Assembly: GCA_045561575.1 (NCBI GenBank)
Contig: JBJKXM010000031.1
Coordinates: forward strand, 1-46,058
Length of the DNA: 46,058 nt
From: GCA-002715885 sp045561575
GTDB lineage: Bacteria; Bacteroidota; Bacteroidia; Flavobacteriales; BACL11
Direction: 5' to 3'
The notes under the pieces are model-generated. The model worked only from the letters and a program-made list of their open reading frames with translations, had not been told where the DNA came from and ran no database searches. This document shows positions 36,228 through 43,417 of the stretch, in pieces (position 1 is the stretch's first letter; each line of letters begins with the position of its first letter). Position numbers and translations under genes: made by a program.

Positions 36228-37106
36228 TTATTTTTTTTCTGAATCTTCCTCTTCAGATGGAGCTTCCTCTGCTGCTGTAGCTTCTTCTTCAGTCGGAGCT
36301 TCCTCTGCTCCTGGAGCTTCCTCTGCTGTTGGATTTTCCTCTTCTGCTGTAGCTTCCTCTGCTGCTGGATTTTCCTCTGCTGCTGGATTTTCCTCTTCTG
36401 CTGGAGCTTCTTCTGCTGCCGGAGCTTCCTTTGCTGCTGGAGCTTCCTCTGCTCCTGGAGTTACCTCTGCTGCTGGATTTTCCTCTTCTGCTGGAGCTTC
36501 TTCTGCTGCCGGAGCTTCCTCTGCTGCTGGAGCTTCTTCTGCTGCTGGAGCTTCCTGTGCTGCTGGAGCTTCCTGTGCTGCTGGAGCTTCCTCTTCAGCT
36601 GGAACTTCCTCTGCTGCTGGAGCTTCCTCTGCTACTGGAGCTTCCTCTGCTGCTAACTTTTCTTTAATTGCTTTAGCTTTTTCTTCTTGGTAAGTTTTTT
36701 CAGCCTCAAGTCTTGCCTTTTTCTCAGCTTCTAGCTCTTTGGCTAGATTTGATTTTTTATCTTCTACTTTATTTTCTTTTTCAGAAATCCATTTGTCAAA
36801 TCTTTTTTGAGCTTCATCTTCATCAAATGCACCCTTTGCAACACCCCCTAAAAGATGTTTTTTCATATAAACTCCTTTATATGATAAAATTGCTCTAACT
36901 GTATCAGATGGTTGTGCACCTTTCATTACCCATTCAACTGTTTTATCAAAGTCAATATCAATTATTGCTGGATTAATGTTTGGATTATACAAACCTAATT
37001 TTTCAATGTATCTACCATCTCTTGGTGCTCTCTGGTCTGCTATAACTATGTGGTAAACTGGTTTTCCTTTTTTACCGTGTCTTTGTAATCTGATTCTTGT
37101 TGCCAT
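36228..37106 (-). CDS. rpsP: 30S ribosomal protein bS16 with a long hexapeptide-repeat tail
   Basis: A 292-residue protein, against about 80-90 for ordinary bS16 and about 150-190 in many Bacteroidota. Residues 1-80 are a standard S16 body (ATRIRLQRHGKKGKPVYHIV, IEKLGLYNPN, WVMKGAQPSDTV). Residues 81-151 are a basic, helical extension (KELEAEKKARLEAEKTYQEE). From residue 152 to 283 follow 22 consecutive hexapeptides related to AAEEAP, then SEEEDSEKK. The tail is strongly acidic. The reading frame can be extended 15 codons upstream, but the ATG at 37106 (MATRIRLQRH) is the family start. It is followed by rimM. The tail's effect on the ribosome is unknown. Confidence 0.93.
   Translation of the reverse strand: MATRIRLQRHGKKGKPVYHIVIADQRAPRDGRYIEKLGLYNPNINPAIIDIDFDKTVEWVMKGAQPSDTVRAILSYKGVYMKKHLLGGVAKGAFDEDEAQKRFDKWISEKENKVEDKKSNLAKELEAEKKARLEAEKTYQEEKAKAIKEKLAAEEAPVAEEAPAAEEVPAEEEAPAAQEAPAAQEAPAAEEAPAAEEAPAAEEAPAEEENPAAEVTPGAEEAPAAKEAPAAEEAPAEEENPAAEENPAAEEATAEEENPTAEEAPGAEEAPTEEEATAAEEAPSEEEDSEKK
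36258..36653 (-). repeat. 18-bp tandem repeat (22 units) coding the AAEEAP tail of S16
   Basis: On the plus strand the region is a run of units like GCTGGAGCTTCCTCTGCT that vary at one to several positions, in register with codons. It makes 22 copies of a hexapeptide (AAEEAP, AEEENP, GAEEAP, AAQEAP and others). Such DNA can expand or shrink by slippage or recombination. It is far richer in G+C than its surroundings. Confidence 0.9.
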
Positions 37107-37145
37107 AATATTATTTAATTTGGTTAAACTATCTCTGTAGTTAAT

Positions 37146-37159
37146 CCTCATTATTGAGG
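37146..37159. promoter_or_regulatory. Small hairpin in the rpsP leader
   Basis: CCTCA (37146-37150) and TGAGG (37155-37159) form a 5-bp stem with a 4-base loop close to the expected 5' end of the rpsP message. It could be a stability or autoregulatory element, but it is short and there is no direct evidence. Confidence 0.25.
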
Positions 37160-37164
37160 GGGTG

Positions 37165-37172
37165 CAAAAATA
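37165..37172 (-). promoter_or_regulatory. Bacteroidota -7 promoter box for rpsP-rimM
   Basis: The minus strand reads TATTTTTG, a full TAnnTTTG match, 58 bases before the rpsP ATG in the 200-base divergent gap 37107-37307. It implies a leader of about 50 bases. Confidence 0.45.
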
Positions 37173-37263
37173 ATAATCTTTTATAAAAAATAGAATTATT
37201 TATTATTTATTTATTTCATATATTTCTGAATATAATTTTTTAAGATTTTAAATAAATATTAGT

Positions 37264-37271
37264 TAGTTTTG
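37264..37271 (+). promoter_or_regulatory. Bacteroidota -7 promoter box for the E1-murQ run
   Basis: TAGTTTTG matches TAnnTTTG and lies 36 bases before the E1 ATG. The rest of the gap is very AT-rich and shows no other clear element. Confidence 0.45.
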
Positions 37272-37307
37272 TATCCTTAAAAATTTACAATATCAAAACA
37301 TATAAAA

Positions 37308-39722
37308 ATGAGTAAAAAAGGTAACGAGAAAAAACTCACAAAAGATGATTTTAAAGATGTTATTTTATCAGATTTCAGGCTAGTTAATGAGGTAAGAGAA
37401 TCTTCTTTATTAGGTAGAAGAGATGTTCTTTCTGGTAAAGGTAGTTTTGGAATTTTTGGGGATGGAAAAGAATTAGCACAAATTGCTTTATGTAAAGTGT
37501 TTAAGGATGGTGACTTTAGAGCGGGCTATTACAGAGATCAAACTATGATGATGTGTTTAGGTCAATTAACAACAAAACAAATGTTTGCTCATTTATATGG
37601 TAATCCTGAACTTTCTGCAGAGCCAAGTTCTGGATCACGTCAGATGATGAACCATTTTGGATCACGATTTTTGAATGATGACGGTACATGGCGTGATTTA
37701 ATGAAACAAAAAAATTCAACTTCTGATATGGCTTGCTTAGCATCTAATTTTCCTAGATTAGTTGGTTTAGCTCAAGCGTCAAAAGTTTACCGTGAAAATA
37801 AAGATTTATCTAAAAAAACTAAATTTTCTAATAATGGTTCTGAAATTGCATTTGGAACTATAGGTAATTCTTCATGTGCGGAAGGACACTTCTTTGAAGC
37901 AGTTAATGCAATTGGTGTTCTTCAAGTACCTGCTATAATTTCGGTTTGGGATGATGGTTATGGTATTTCTGTAGGAAACGAATATCAAATGACCAAATCC
38001 GATGTTTCTGAAGTTTTAAAAGGATTTCAGAGGGATGAAAAAGGTGAAGGTTTTGAGATATTTAAAGTTAGAGGTTGGGACTATGCAGGCTTGGTAGAAA
38101 CTTATGAAAAAGCTGAAAAATTAGCTAGAGAAAAACACATTCCTTCTATTGTTCATGTTATTGATATGACTCAGCCTACCGGACACTCTACTTCAGGATC
38201 TCATGAACGTTATAAAAGCAAGGAGAGGTTAAAATGGGAACAGGATTATGATTGTTTAGTACAATTCAAGAAATGGATCTTAGATAATAAAATTGCAACA
38301 GTAGAAGAATTAGAAAAAATAAATAAGGATGTTAAGGAATTTGTTAAGCAATCCAAAAGAGAAGCTTGGCAAGAATATCAAAATCCTTTAAAAGCTGAAT
38401 TAAATGAGTTGTTTTCTATTTTAGAAACAATCGCAAGTAAGTGTGAAATCAAAGAACTTAATACTTGGACAGCTGATCTTAAACAATCTGCTTCTTTTGG
38501 TCTTTTTAGAAGAGATTTTTTATCTGTTGCTAGAAAAGTTTTAGCAAGAATTGCATCAAAAGATGATGTAGATAAATCTGATTTGGTAAACTTTATTAAT
38601 AAAATAAAATCAGAAAGTTCATTTAGGTACAATAGCAAATTATATAATGAAACAGAATTTTCAGCTAGAAAAATAAATGAGGTTTTACCTACCTATGACT
38701 CTGATTCTGAAGAAATTGATGGAAGAATAGTTTTAAGAGACAATTTTGATAAAATGTTTAGTGATATTCCAGAAGCAATGATTTTTGGAGAAGATGTTGG
38801 AAAGATTGGAGGGGTTAACCAGGGAGTTGAGGGACTACAGGCTAAATATGGAGAGCTAAGAGTTAGTGATACTGGAATTAGAGAAACAACAATTTTAGGT
38901 CAGGGAATTGGTTTGTCTTTGAGAGGACTAAAGCCTATAGCTGAGATGCAGTATTTAGATTATCTTCTATATGCATTCCAAACTATGGCTGATGATATTG
39001 CAACGCTACATTACCGTACTCATGGTGGTCAGATTTCACCAGTAATAATTAGGACTAGAGGTCACAGATTAGAAGGTATATGGCACTCTGGATCTCCAAT
39101 GGGAATGATTATACATGGTACAAGAGGAGTAAATATTTGTGTGCCTAGAAATATGACAAAAGCTGCAGGGTTCTATAATACGCTTATGGTTTCTAATGAA
39201 CCTGCAATGGTAGTTGAGTGTCTAAATAGTTATAGAGTAAAAGAAAAATTACCTAACAATATGGGTGAATTTAGAACTCCATTGGGAATTCCTGAAACTA
39301 CAAAAGAGGGTAACGATGTAACAATTGTTACTTACGGTTCAACTTGGAGAATTGTAACTGAAGCAGCAAAACAATTAGAAGAATTTGGTATTAGTGCCGA
39401 GGTTATTGATGTCCAAACATTAGTTCCATTAGATATTAATCATACTATGATTGATAGTTTAAAGAAAACAAATAGACTCTTAGTTGTTGATGAAGACGTG
39501 CCTGGAGGAGCAAGTGCATATATTTTGCAAAATATTATTGAAGATCAAAAAGGTTTTTATCATCTTGATAGTGAACCACAGACACTTGCAGCAAAAGCAC
39601 ATAGATGTGCATATGGAAAGGACGGGGATTATTTTAGTAAACCATCAATTGAAGATGTGTTTGAAAAAGTTTATGCTATGATGCACGAAGTTGATCCATT
39701 AAAATATCCTGAACTTTACTAA
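37308..39722 (+). CDS. Fused E1 alpha-beta subunit of a 2-oxoacid dehydrogenase (branched-chain type)
   Basis: An 804-residue thiamine-diphosphate enzyme that decarboxylates 2-oxo acids for an E2-E3 complex; the fused alpha-beta form in Bacteroidota is usually assigned to branched-chain oxo acids. The alpha half holds FRAGYYRDQTMMM near residue 70, GTIGNSSCAEGHFFEAVNA near 185, WDDGYGISVGNEYQMTK near 217 and PTGHSTSGSHERY near 297. The beta half begins near residue 470 (VLRDNFDKMFSDIPEAMIFGEDVG), with DTGIRETTILGQGIGLSLRGLKP split across family blocks, LHYRTHGGQ and a transketolase C-terminal domain (VTIVTYGSTWRIV). The usual GDG..NN ThDP motif reads GNS..DDG here. No E2 or E3 gene adjoins it. 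murQ follows after seven bases. Confidence 0.9.
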   Translation: MSKKGNEKKLTKDDFKDVILSDFRLVNEVRESSLLGRRDVLSGKGSFGIFGDGKELAQIALCKVFKDGDFRAGYYRDQTMMMCLGQLTTKQMFAHLYGNPELSAEPSSGSRQMMNHFGSRFLNDDGTWRDLMKQKNSTSDMACLASNFPRLVGLAQASKVYRENKDLSKKTKFSNNGSEIAFGTIGNSSCAEGHFFEAVNAIGVLQVPAIISVWDDGYGISVGNEYQMTKSDVSEVLKGFQRDEKGEGFEIFKVRGWDYAGLVETYEKAEKLAREKHIPSIVHVIDMTQPTGHSTSGSHERYKSKERLKWEQDYDCLVQFKKWILDNKIATVEELEKINKDVKEFVKQSKREAWQEYQNPLKAELNELFSILETIASKCEIKELNTWTADLKQSASFGLFRRDFLSVARKVLARIASKDDVDKSDLVNFINKIKSESSFRYNSKLYNETEFSARKINEVLPTYDSDSEEIDGRIVLRDNFDKMFSDIPEAMIFGEDVGKIGGVNQGVEGLQAKYGELRVSDTGIRETTILGQGIGLSLRGLKPIAEMQYLDYLLYAFQTMADDIATLHYRTHGGQISPVIIRTRGHRLEGIWHSGSPMGMIIHGTRGVNICVPRNMTKAAGFYNTLMVSNEPAMVVECLNSYRVKEKLPNNMGEFRTPLGIPETTKEGNDVTIVTYGSTWRIVTEAAKQLEEFGISAEVIDVQTLVPLDINHTMIDSLKKTNRLLVVDEDVPGGASAYILQNIIEDQKGFYHLDSEPQTLAAKAHRCAYGKDGDYFSKPSIEDVFEKVYAMMHEVDPLKYPELY

Positions 39723-39729
39723 TATTTTT

Positions 39730-40536
39730 ATGAATAAAGTTACTGAAGCTGATTCTCATTATAACTCTTTAGAGGAAATGAGCACAGCTGATTTACTTTA
39801 TAATATCAATAAAGAAGATAATAAGGTTGCAAATATTGTCAAAGACGAAATCTTCAAGATTGAATCCTTAGTTAACATAATAGTTGAAAAGTTAAGTGTC
39901 GGAGGGAGGTTGTTTTATTTAGGTGCAGGCACTTCTGGTAGATTAGGAATTCTTGATGCATCTGAGTGCCCACCAACATTTGGAGTTCCTCATGATTTAG
40001 TAATAGGCTTGATTGCAGGAGGTGACAAAGCAATAAGAAAAGCAGTTGAGTTTGCTGAAGATAATGTAGAACTTGGCTGGCAAGATTTAAAAAAGTATTC
40101 TGTTTCATCTGATGATGTCGTGGTGGGAATTGCAGCTTCAGGAACAACTCCTTATGTTGTTGGAGCTTTAGAAAGATGTCAAAAAAATAAAATTACTACT
40201 GCTTGTATTACATGTAATTTAAATACCCCATTAAGTTCTTTTTCTGATTATCCAATTGAAGTTGTTGTTGGTCCTGAATTTGTTACAGGAAGTACAAGAA
40301 TGAAAGCAGGTACTGCTCAAAAGTTAGTTTTAAATATGATAACAACATCTTCAATGATTAAAATTGGTAGAGTTATTGGAAATAAGATGGTAGATATGCA
40401 ATTGTCAAATACAAAATTAGTTGATAGAGGAGTAAAGATGATTATTAATAAATCTTCTATGTCATATGAAAAAGCAAAAGAGATTTTATTAAAAAATGGA
40501 TCAGTTAGAAAAGCATTAAAAAATCTAGATGGATAA
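39730..40536 (+). CDS. murQ: N-acetylmuramic acid 6-phosphate etherase (MurQ)
   Basis: A 268-residue SIS-domain enzyme that cleaves the lactyl ether of MurNAc-6-phosphate, giving GlcNAc-6-phosphate and D-lactate, in cell-wall recycling. It opens NKVTEADSHYNSLEEMSTAD, the typical start. The sugar-phosphate site is LGAGTSGRLGILDASECPPT near residue 62, and the second SIS block is VGPEFVTGSTRMKAGTAQKL near 178. Slightly shorter than the roughly 300 of the enterobacterial enzyme but complete. No anmK or PTS gene is close. The stop overlaps a small membrane-protein gene by eight bases. The D-lactate it releases could be used by an oxidase like the GlcD-like one in this window; that link is only inference. 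Confidence 0.94.
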   Translation: MNKVTEADSHYNSLEEMSTADLLYNINKEDNKVANIVKDEIFKIESLVNIIVEKLSVGGRLFYLGAGTSGRLGILDASECPPTFGVPHDLVIGLIAGGDKAIRKAVEFAEDNVELGWQDLKKYSVSSDDVVVGIAASGTTPYVVGALERCQKNKITTACITCNLNTPLSSFSDYPIEVVVGPEFVTGSTRMKAGTAQKLVLNMITTSSMIKIGRVIGNKMVDMQLSNTKLVDRGVKMIINKSSMSYEKAKEILLKNGSVRKALKNLDG

Positions 40537-40741
40537 ACAGAAATTAGTAAAAGCAGGTATGTGGTTATCAGTAACTGTTATGACTATAGCAATTGATGCT
40601 AATCTTTTAATGCTGGGATTTAATCATGAAAGACAGGGTAGTTATACAGTAATAATTATAGCAATTTGCTTATTGCCATTTTTATTCTTTTCTGCATACA
40701 AAGGCATAAAGTACTTATTAGAATCAATTTTTACAAGCTAA
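40529..40741 (+). CDS. Small membrane protein (DUF6095-like)
   Basis: A 70-residue protein with two hydrophobic stretches, WLSVTVMTIAIDANLLMLGF (about 13-32) and YTVIIIAICLLPFLFFSAY (about 39-57), so it should span the membrane twice. The ATG overlaps murQ by eight bases, so it is part of the murQ unit. Its size, layout and place after murQ recall a short flavobacterial family listed as DUF6095, but I recall this rather than verified it. No function is known. Its last 18 bases overlap the end of the convergent mnmD gene. Confidence 0.7.
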   Translation: MDKQKLVKAGMWLSVTVMTIAIDANLLMLGFNHERQGSYTVIIIAICLLPFLFFSAYKGIKYLLESIFTS

Positions 40742-41380
40742 CGTTATTTCTCTTTTTCCTGTGGGGCCACTTAGAGGAAATATATTAAAACCAACTTTTT
40801 TTAAAGTTCTTTTAACAATACCTTTTGCACAATAAGTAATTAATACTGCATCTGTATTTAAGCATTCATAAAGCTTTTTAAAATTTTTTTCAGACCACAT
40901 TTCTGATTGTTTTGATGGGGAAAATGCATCAAAATAAATTAAATCATACTTTTCTTCAAAATTTATTTTGTTGAAGTCAAAGTTAATTTTTTTAATGGTG
41001 AAAAATTCAGACAATTTAGTTTCTTCTTCCCAAGACAAGTCATGTATTCTTAAAAATTGTTTATTGTCTATTTTTAATTGGTTTGCGTAATTTAGATTTG
41101 AATATATATTATTTGGAACTGGAAAATTTTCAATTGCATGATAAACAATTTTAATTTTATTTTCTTCAGAGTGTAGTTTAGTTAAAAGCGCATTAAGCCC
41201 AGTCCCAAAACCAACTTCTAATAATTTACAAGTATTTCGGTTAATTCTTTTTAAACCGTTGTTAATGAATACATGCTGAGACTCATTAATGGCACCATAT
41301 TTTGAATGATAGCTATCGTTTAGAAGGGTATTTTTTAAAGTATCAGAGCCGTCTTGGGTTTTTGTTAACTCAAGGCTCAT
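40724..41380 (-). CDS. mnmD: tRNA 5-methylaminomethyl-2-thiouridine methyltransferase domain (MnmD)
   Basis: A 218-residue SAM-dependent methyltransferase that completes mnm5s2U34 in tRNAs for Lys, Glu and Gln. The SAM loop is LLEVGFGTGLNALLTKL near residue 57, and the DUF752 signature DLIYFDAFSPSKQSEMWS is near 148, followed by LITYCAKGIVKRTLKKVGF and SGPTGKREITLA. The oxidoreductase half found in E. coli MnmC is absent, so this is the stand-alone MnmD type common in Bacteroidota. The ATG overlaps the stop of the cytochrome-like gene (ATGA). Confidence 0.92.
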   Translation of the reverse strand: MSLELTKTQDGSDTLKNTLLNDSYHSKYGAINESQHVFINNGLKRINRNTCKLLEVGFGTGLNALLTKLHSEENKIKIVYHAIENFPVPNNIYSNLNYANQLKIDNKQFLRIHDLSWEEETKLSEFFTIKKINFDFNKINFEEKYDLIYFDAFSPSKQSEMWSEKNFKKLYECLNTDAVLITYCAKGIVKRTLKKVGFNIFPLSGPTGKREITLACKN

Positions 41381-41826
41381 TTTTTATAATATAGCTTGTT
41401 TATTTTACTAATAGCACCTAAGCAAAAATGTTTGTGACACTGAATACAATTATTAACCATAGAGTTATAATTTTTTTTAGATTTTTCTTGTAAGAATTTT
41501 TCAACTGAATTAATATATAAATCAGCATATCCATCATAGATTCCATCTTGCCTTAAATTAGATTCAGTAGGCTTTGCAGTTCTAATAGCAGCATAATTGT
41601 ATTTAAATTCATTAAGTAATTCAACACTAAGATTAGTTATTGATGTTGAATCATTTAAAAATAGTTTTTCCTTAATTTCTAGAGTATTTTTATGAAGATC
41701 ACGCATTAAAAGAGCTAATTCACTCTCTCCATTTGGATTAATCTCTATTGTCTCACATTCTTTATTTGAGTTGGTACACCCAATAATTGAGATAAATAAG
41801 AATATATATATGAAGTTTCTGAACAA
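41377..41826 (-). CDS. Cytochrome c'/c556-like lipoprotein
   Basis: A 149-residue lipoprotein. The signal peptide FRNFIYIFLFISIIG ends at the lipobox cysteine C17. The protein is mostly helical, and the single haem-binding motif CIQCH is near the C-terminus (C127, C130, H131), as in four-helix cytochromes c' and c556. A methionine near the start of the first helix (LALLMRDLHK) could be the second haem ligand. The family is not one I can name with certainty. The start is TTG at 41826, one base after the stop of the DUF4920 gene; no in-frame ATG precedes the signal peptide. Haem would be attached by the CcsBA system in this window. Confidence 0.75.
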   Translation of the reverse strand: MFRNFIYIFLFISIIGCTNSNKECETIEINPNGESELALLMRDLHKNTLEIKEKLFLNDSTSITNLSVELLNEFKYNYAAIRTAKPTESNLRQDGIYDGYADLYINSVEKFLQEKSKKNYNSMVNNCIQCHKHFCLGAISKINKLYYKK

Positions 41827-41827
41827 T

Positions 41828-42283
41828 TTATTTGATAATTACTCCTGTTGCCTCAGCCATACTATACATTATTTGAGGTTCTGTAATAGCATCTATTTCT
41901 TCTTGTGGAGCTTTTGCATCTTCTTTAAGATGTTTTAGCCATTCGACTGATAATGTATCAACTTTAGCCATTCCTTCAATTATTGCAGTATTTCCAGATG
42001 CATCCATTGGAACAAAAAATCCATAATCTTTAAATCTAACCAGCATTTCTGTCTCTTCATTTAAATCTACATACATCCAACATCCTTTTTTTTGGCAAAT
42101 ACTATTTATTGTTGCTTCAACTTTTACTTGAACAGAGTCATTTTCTGATAAAGCAACTAGTAGTTCTTGACCATTTATTTTACCTTCTTCAGTAGTATTT
42201 TGATCACCAAATACTCCTTTGTTTGATTCTACAGAACATGATATAATTGTTGTGACAAATAGTGTGTATAATATTTTTTTCAT
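41828..42283 (-). CDS. DUF4920 lipoprotein
   Basis: A 151-residue lipoprotein of the DUF4920 family. The signal peptide MKKILYTLFVTTIIS is followed by the lipobox cysteine. The family core includes VKVEATINSICQKKGCWMYVDL, with the CxxxGCWM motif, then MLVRFKDYGFFVPMDASG and IIEGMAKVDTLSVEWLKHL. The conserved cysteines of GCWM suggest a metal or redox role, but no function is established. The frame can be extended seven codons (MTTKNLT), but the ATG at 42283 puts the signal peptide at the N-terminus. It lies next to the cytochrome-like lipoprotein, one base away. Confidence 0.85.
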   Translation of the reverse strand: MKKILYTLFVTTIISCSVESNKGVFGDQNTTEEGKINGQELLVALSENDSVQVKVEATINSICQKKGCWMYVDLNEETEMLVRFKDYGFFVPMDASGNTAIIEGMAKVDTLSVEWLKHLKEDAKAPQEEIDAITEPQIMYSMAEATGVIIK

Positions 42284-42315
42284 TGTTAAATTTTTAGTTG
42301 TCAAATTTATTAAAA

Positions 42316-42738
42316 TTAATCCAGAATCATTTTGTAGTGCATAATTCCAACTTCATCAAATTTATCTCCAATTTTTTTAAATCCAACTTTCTCGTAGAAT
42401 TCAACTACTTGTACTTGAGCATGCAGGTATTTAACAGAGTTAATATCTTTTAGTTCATTTATCATGTGTTTGAGAATTATTAATCCATATCCCTTTCCTC
42501 TTTTATTAGCTAGAACAGCAAATCTTTCCATTTTGATTCCAAATTGAGTTTTTCTATATCTTGCTGTTGCTACAGGAATTTTATTATCAGTCAAAAGAAA
42601 ATGAGTAGATTCTTCTTCATATTCATATTCATCTTTAGGATCACATTCTTGTTCTAAAACAAATACTTCTTTTCTGATTCTAAAGCATTTTTCAATTTCT
42701 ACTTTATTATCAAATAGTACTTTTTTAATTTCAATCAT
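42316..42738 (-). CDS. GNAT family N-acetyltransferase (ElaA-like)
   Basis: A 140-residue acetyltransferase. The acetyl-CoA binding stretch is RFAVLANKRGKGYGLIILKHMI near residue 72 (R/Q-x-x-G-x-G/A pattern RGKGYG), after the N-terminal ECFRIRKEVFVLEQECDPKDEY, the opening typical of the ElaA/YjgM-type GNATs. C-terminal blocks VQVVEFYEKVGFKKIGDKFDEVGIMHYKM complete the fold in family order. The substrate is unknown. A 32-base gap separates it from the DUF4920 gene. The ATG at 42738 is the only reasonable start. Confidence 0.88.
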   Translation of the reverse strand: MIEIKKVLFDNKVEIEKCFRIRKEVFVLEQECDPKDEYEYEEESTHFLLTDNKIPVATARYRKTQFGIKMERFAVLANKRGKGYGLIILKHMINELKDINSVKYLHAQVQVVEFYEKVGFKKIGDKFDEVGIMHYKMILD

Positions 42739-42800
42739 TTTTTTGTATAAGTTTTTTTAAAAAAAACTATATTTAATACCTAAGCTTAAGTAAAATTATA

Positions 42801-42808
42801 TAATTTTG
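42801..42808 (+). promoter_or_regulatory. Bacteroidota -7 promoter box for yceI
   Basis: TAATTTTG matches TAnnTTTG and lies 15 bases before the yceI ATG in the 85-base divergent gap with the GNAT gene. No -33 TTTG is visible. It overlaps the TTG at 42806 that could otherwise be taken as a start. Confidence 0.45.
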
Positions 42809-42823
42809 CTTAAAAATAATATT

Positions 42824-43417
42824 ATGAAAAAAATACTCCTAATTTCCATTCTATCTTTATGCATTCTATCTTTCTTTTCTTTTACAAGTCATACCAATAA
42901 AGTTAATGCAAATAAAAATAATTCAACTGTTTATTGGACGGGAAGTAAGCCAACTGGATCACATTCAGGTAATGTTTCTTTGAAAAATGGTTATTTAACT
43001 TTTGATCATGGAAAACTTGTTGGTGGTAATTTTACAATTGATATGAAGACAATCACTTGTACCGATTTAGAACCAGATAAAGGTGGTAATAAACTTGTTG
43101 GTCATTTAAATAATGAAGATTTTTTTGATGTAGAAAAATATCCTGAGGCTAATCTTAATATAACTAAGGTTAAAAAGCTAAATGTGCAAGAATATGAAAT
43201 GAAAGGTGATTTAACAATCAAGGGAATTACAAAAGAAATTGATTTTAATACTGAGATTAAATTGAATGGAAATTCCTATACTGCAGTAGCAAAGCTAATC
43301 ATTGACAGAACTGAGTGGGGTATTGAGTATAGTTCAAAGAAGATTCTTGGTGCTTTAGCAGATAAGTTTATTTATGATGAAATGGAACTGGATGTATTTC
43401 TTGTTTCAGAAAAATAG
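42824..43417 (+). CDS. YceI-like periplasmic lipid-binding protein
   Basis: A 197-residue exported protein of the YceI family, a lipocalin-like barrel that binds isoprenoids or other lipids. The signal peptide MKKILLISILSLCILSFFSF is followed by YWTGSKPTGSHSGNVSLKNG, the family start, then GGNFTIDMKTITCTDLEPD, GHLNNEDFFDVEKYPEANL and the closing WGIEYSSKK block. The open frame could start six codons earlier at a TTG at 42806, but that lies in a -7 box; the ATG at 42824 is preferred. The stop abuts the convergent ATP-grasp gene with no gap. Confidence 0.92.
   Translation: MKKILLISILSLCILSFFSFTSHTNKVNANKNNSTVYWTGSKPTGSHSGNVSLKNGYLTFDHGKLVGGNFTIDMKTITCTDLEPDKGGNKLVGHLNNEDFFDVEKYPEANLNITKVKKLNVQEYEMKGDLTIKGITKEIDFNTEIKLNGNSYTAVAKLIIDRTEWGIEYSSKKILGALADKFIYDEMELDVFLVSEK

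Noticed and set aside
36240..36660. CRISPR-like direct repeats
   Set aside because: The units are contiguous 18-bp coding repeats without unique spacers, in the frame of rpsP, and no cas genes are present.
36431..36667. Leu-rich open frame on the plus strand opposite rpsP
   Set aside because: It is the complement of the Ala/Glu repeat tail of S16; its low complexity follows from the repeat and it has no start context or homology.
37107..37151. Fifteen-codon N-terminal extension of S16
   Set aside because: S16 starts with MATRIRLQR in the family; the extension is part of the mRNA leader.
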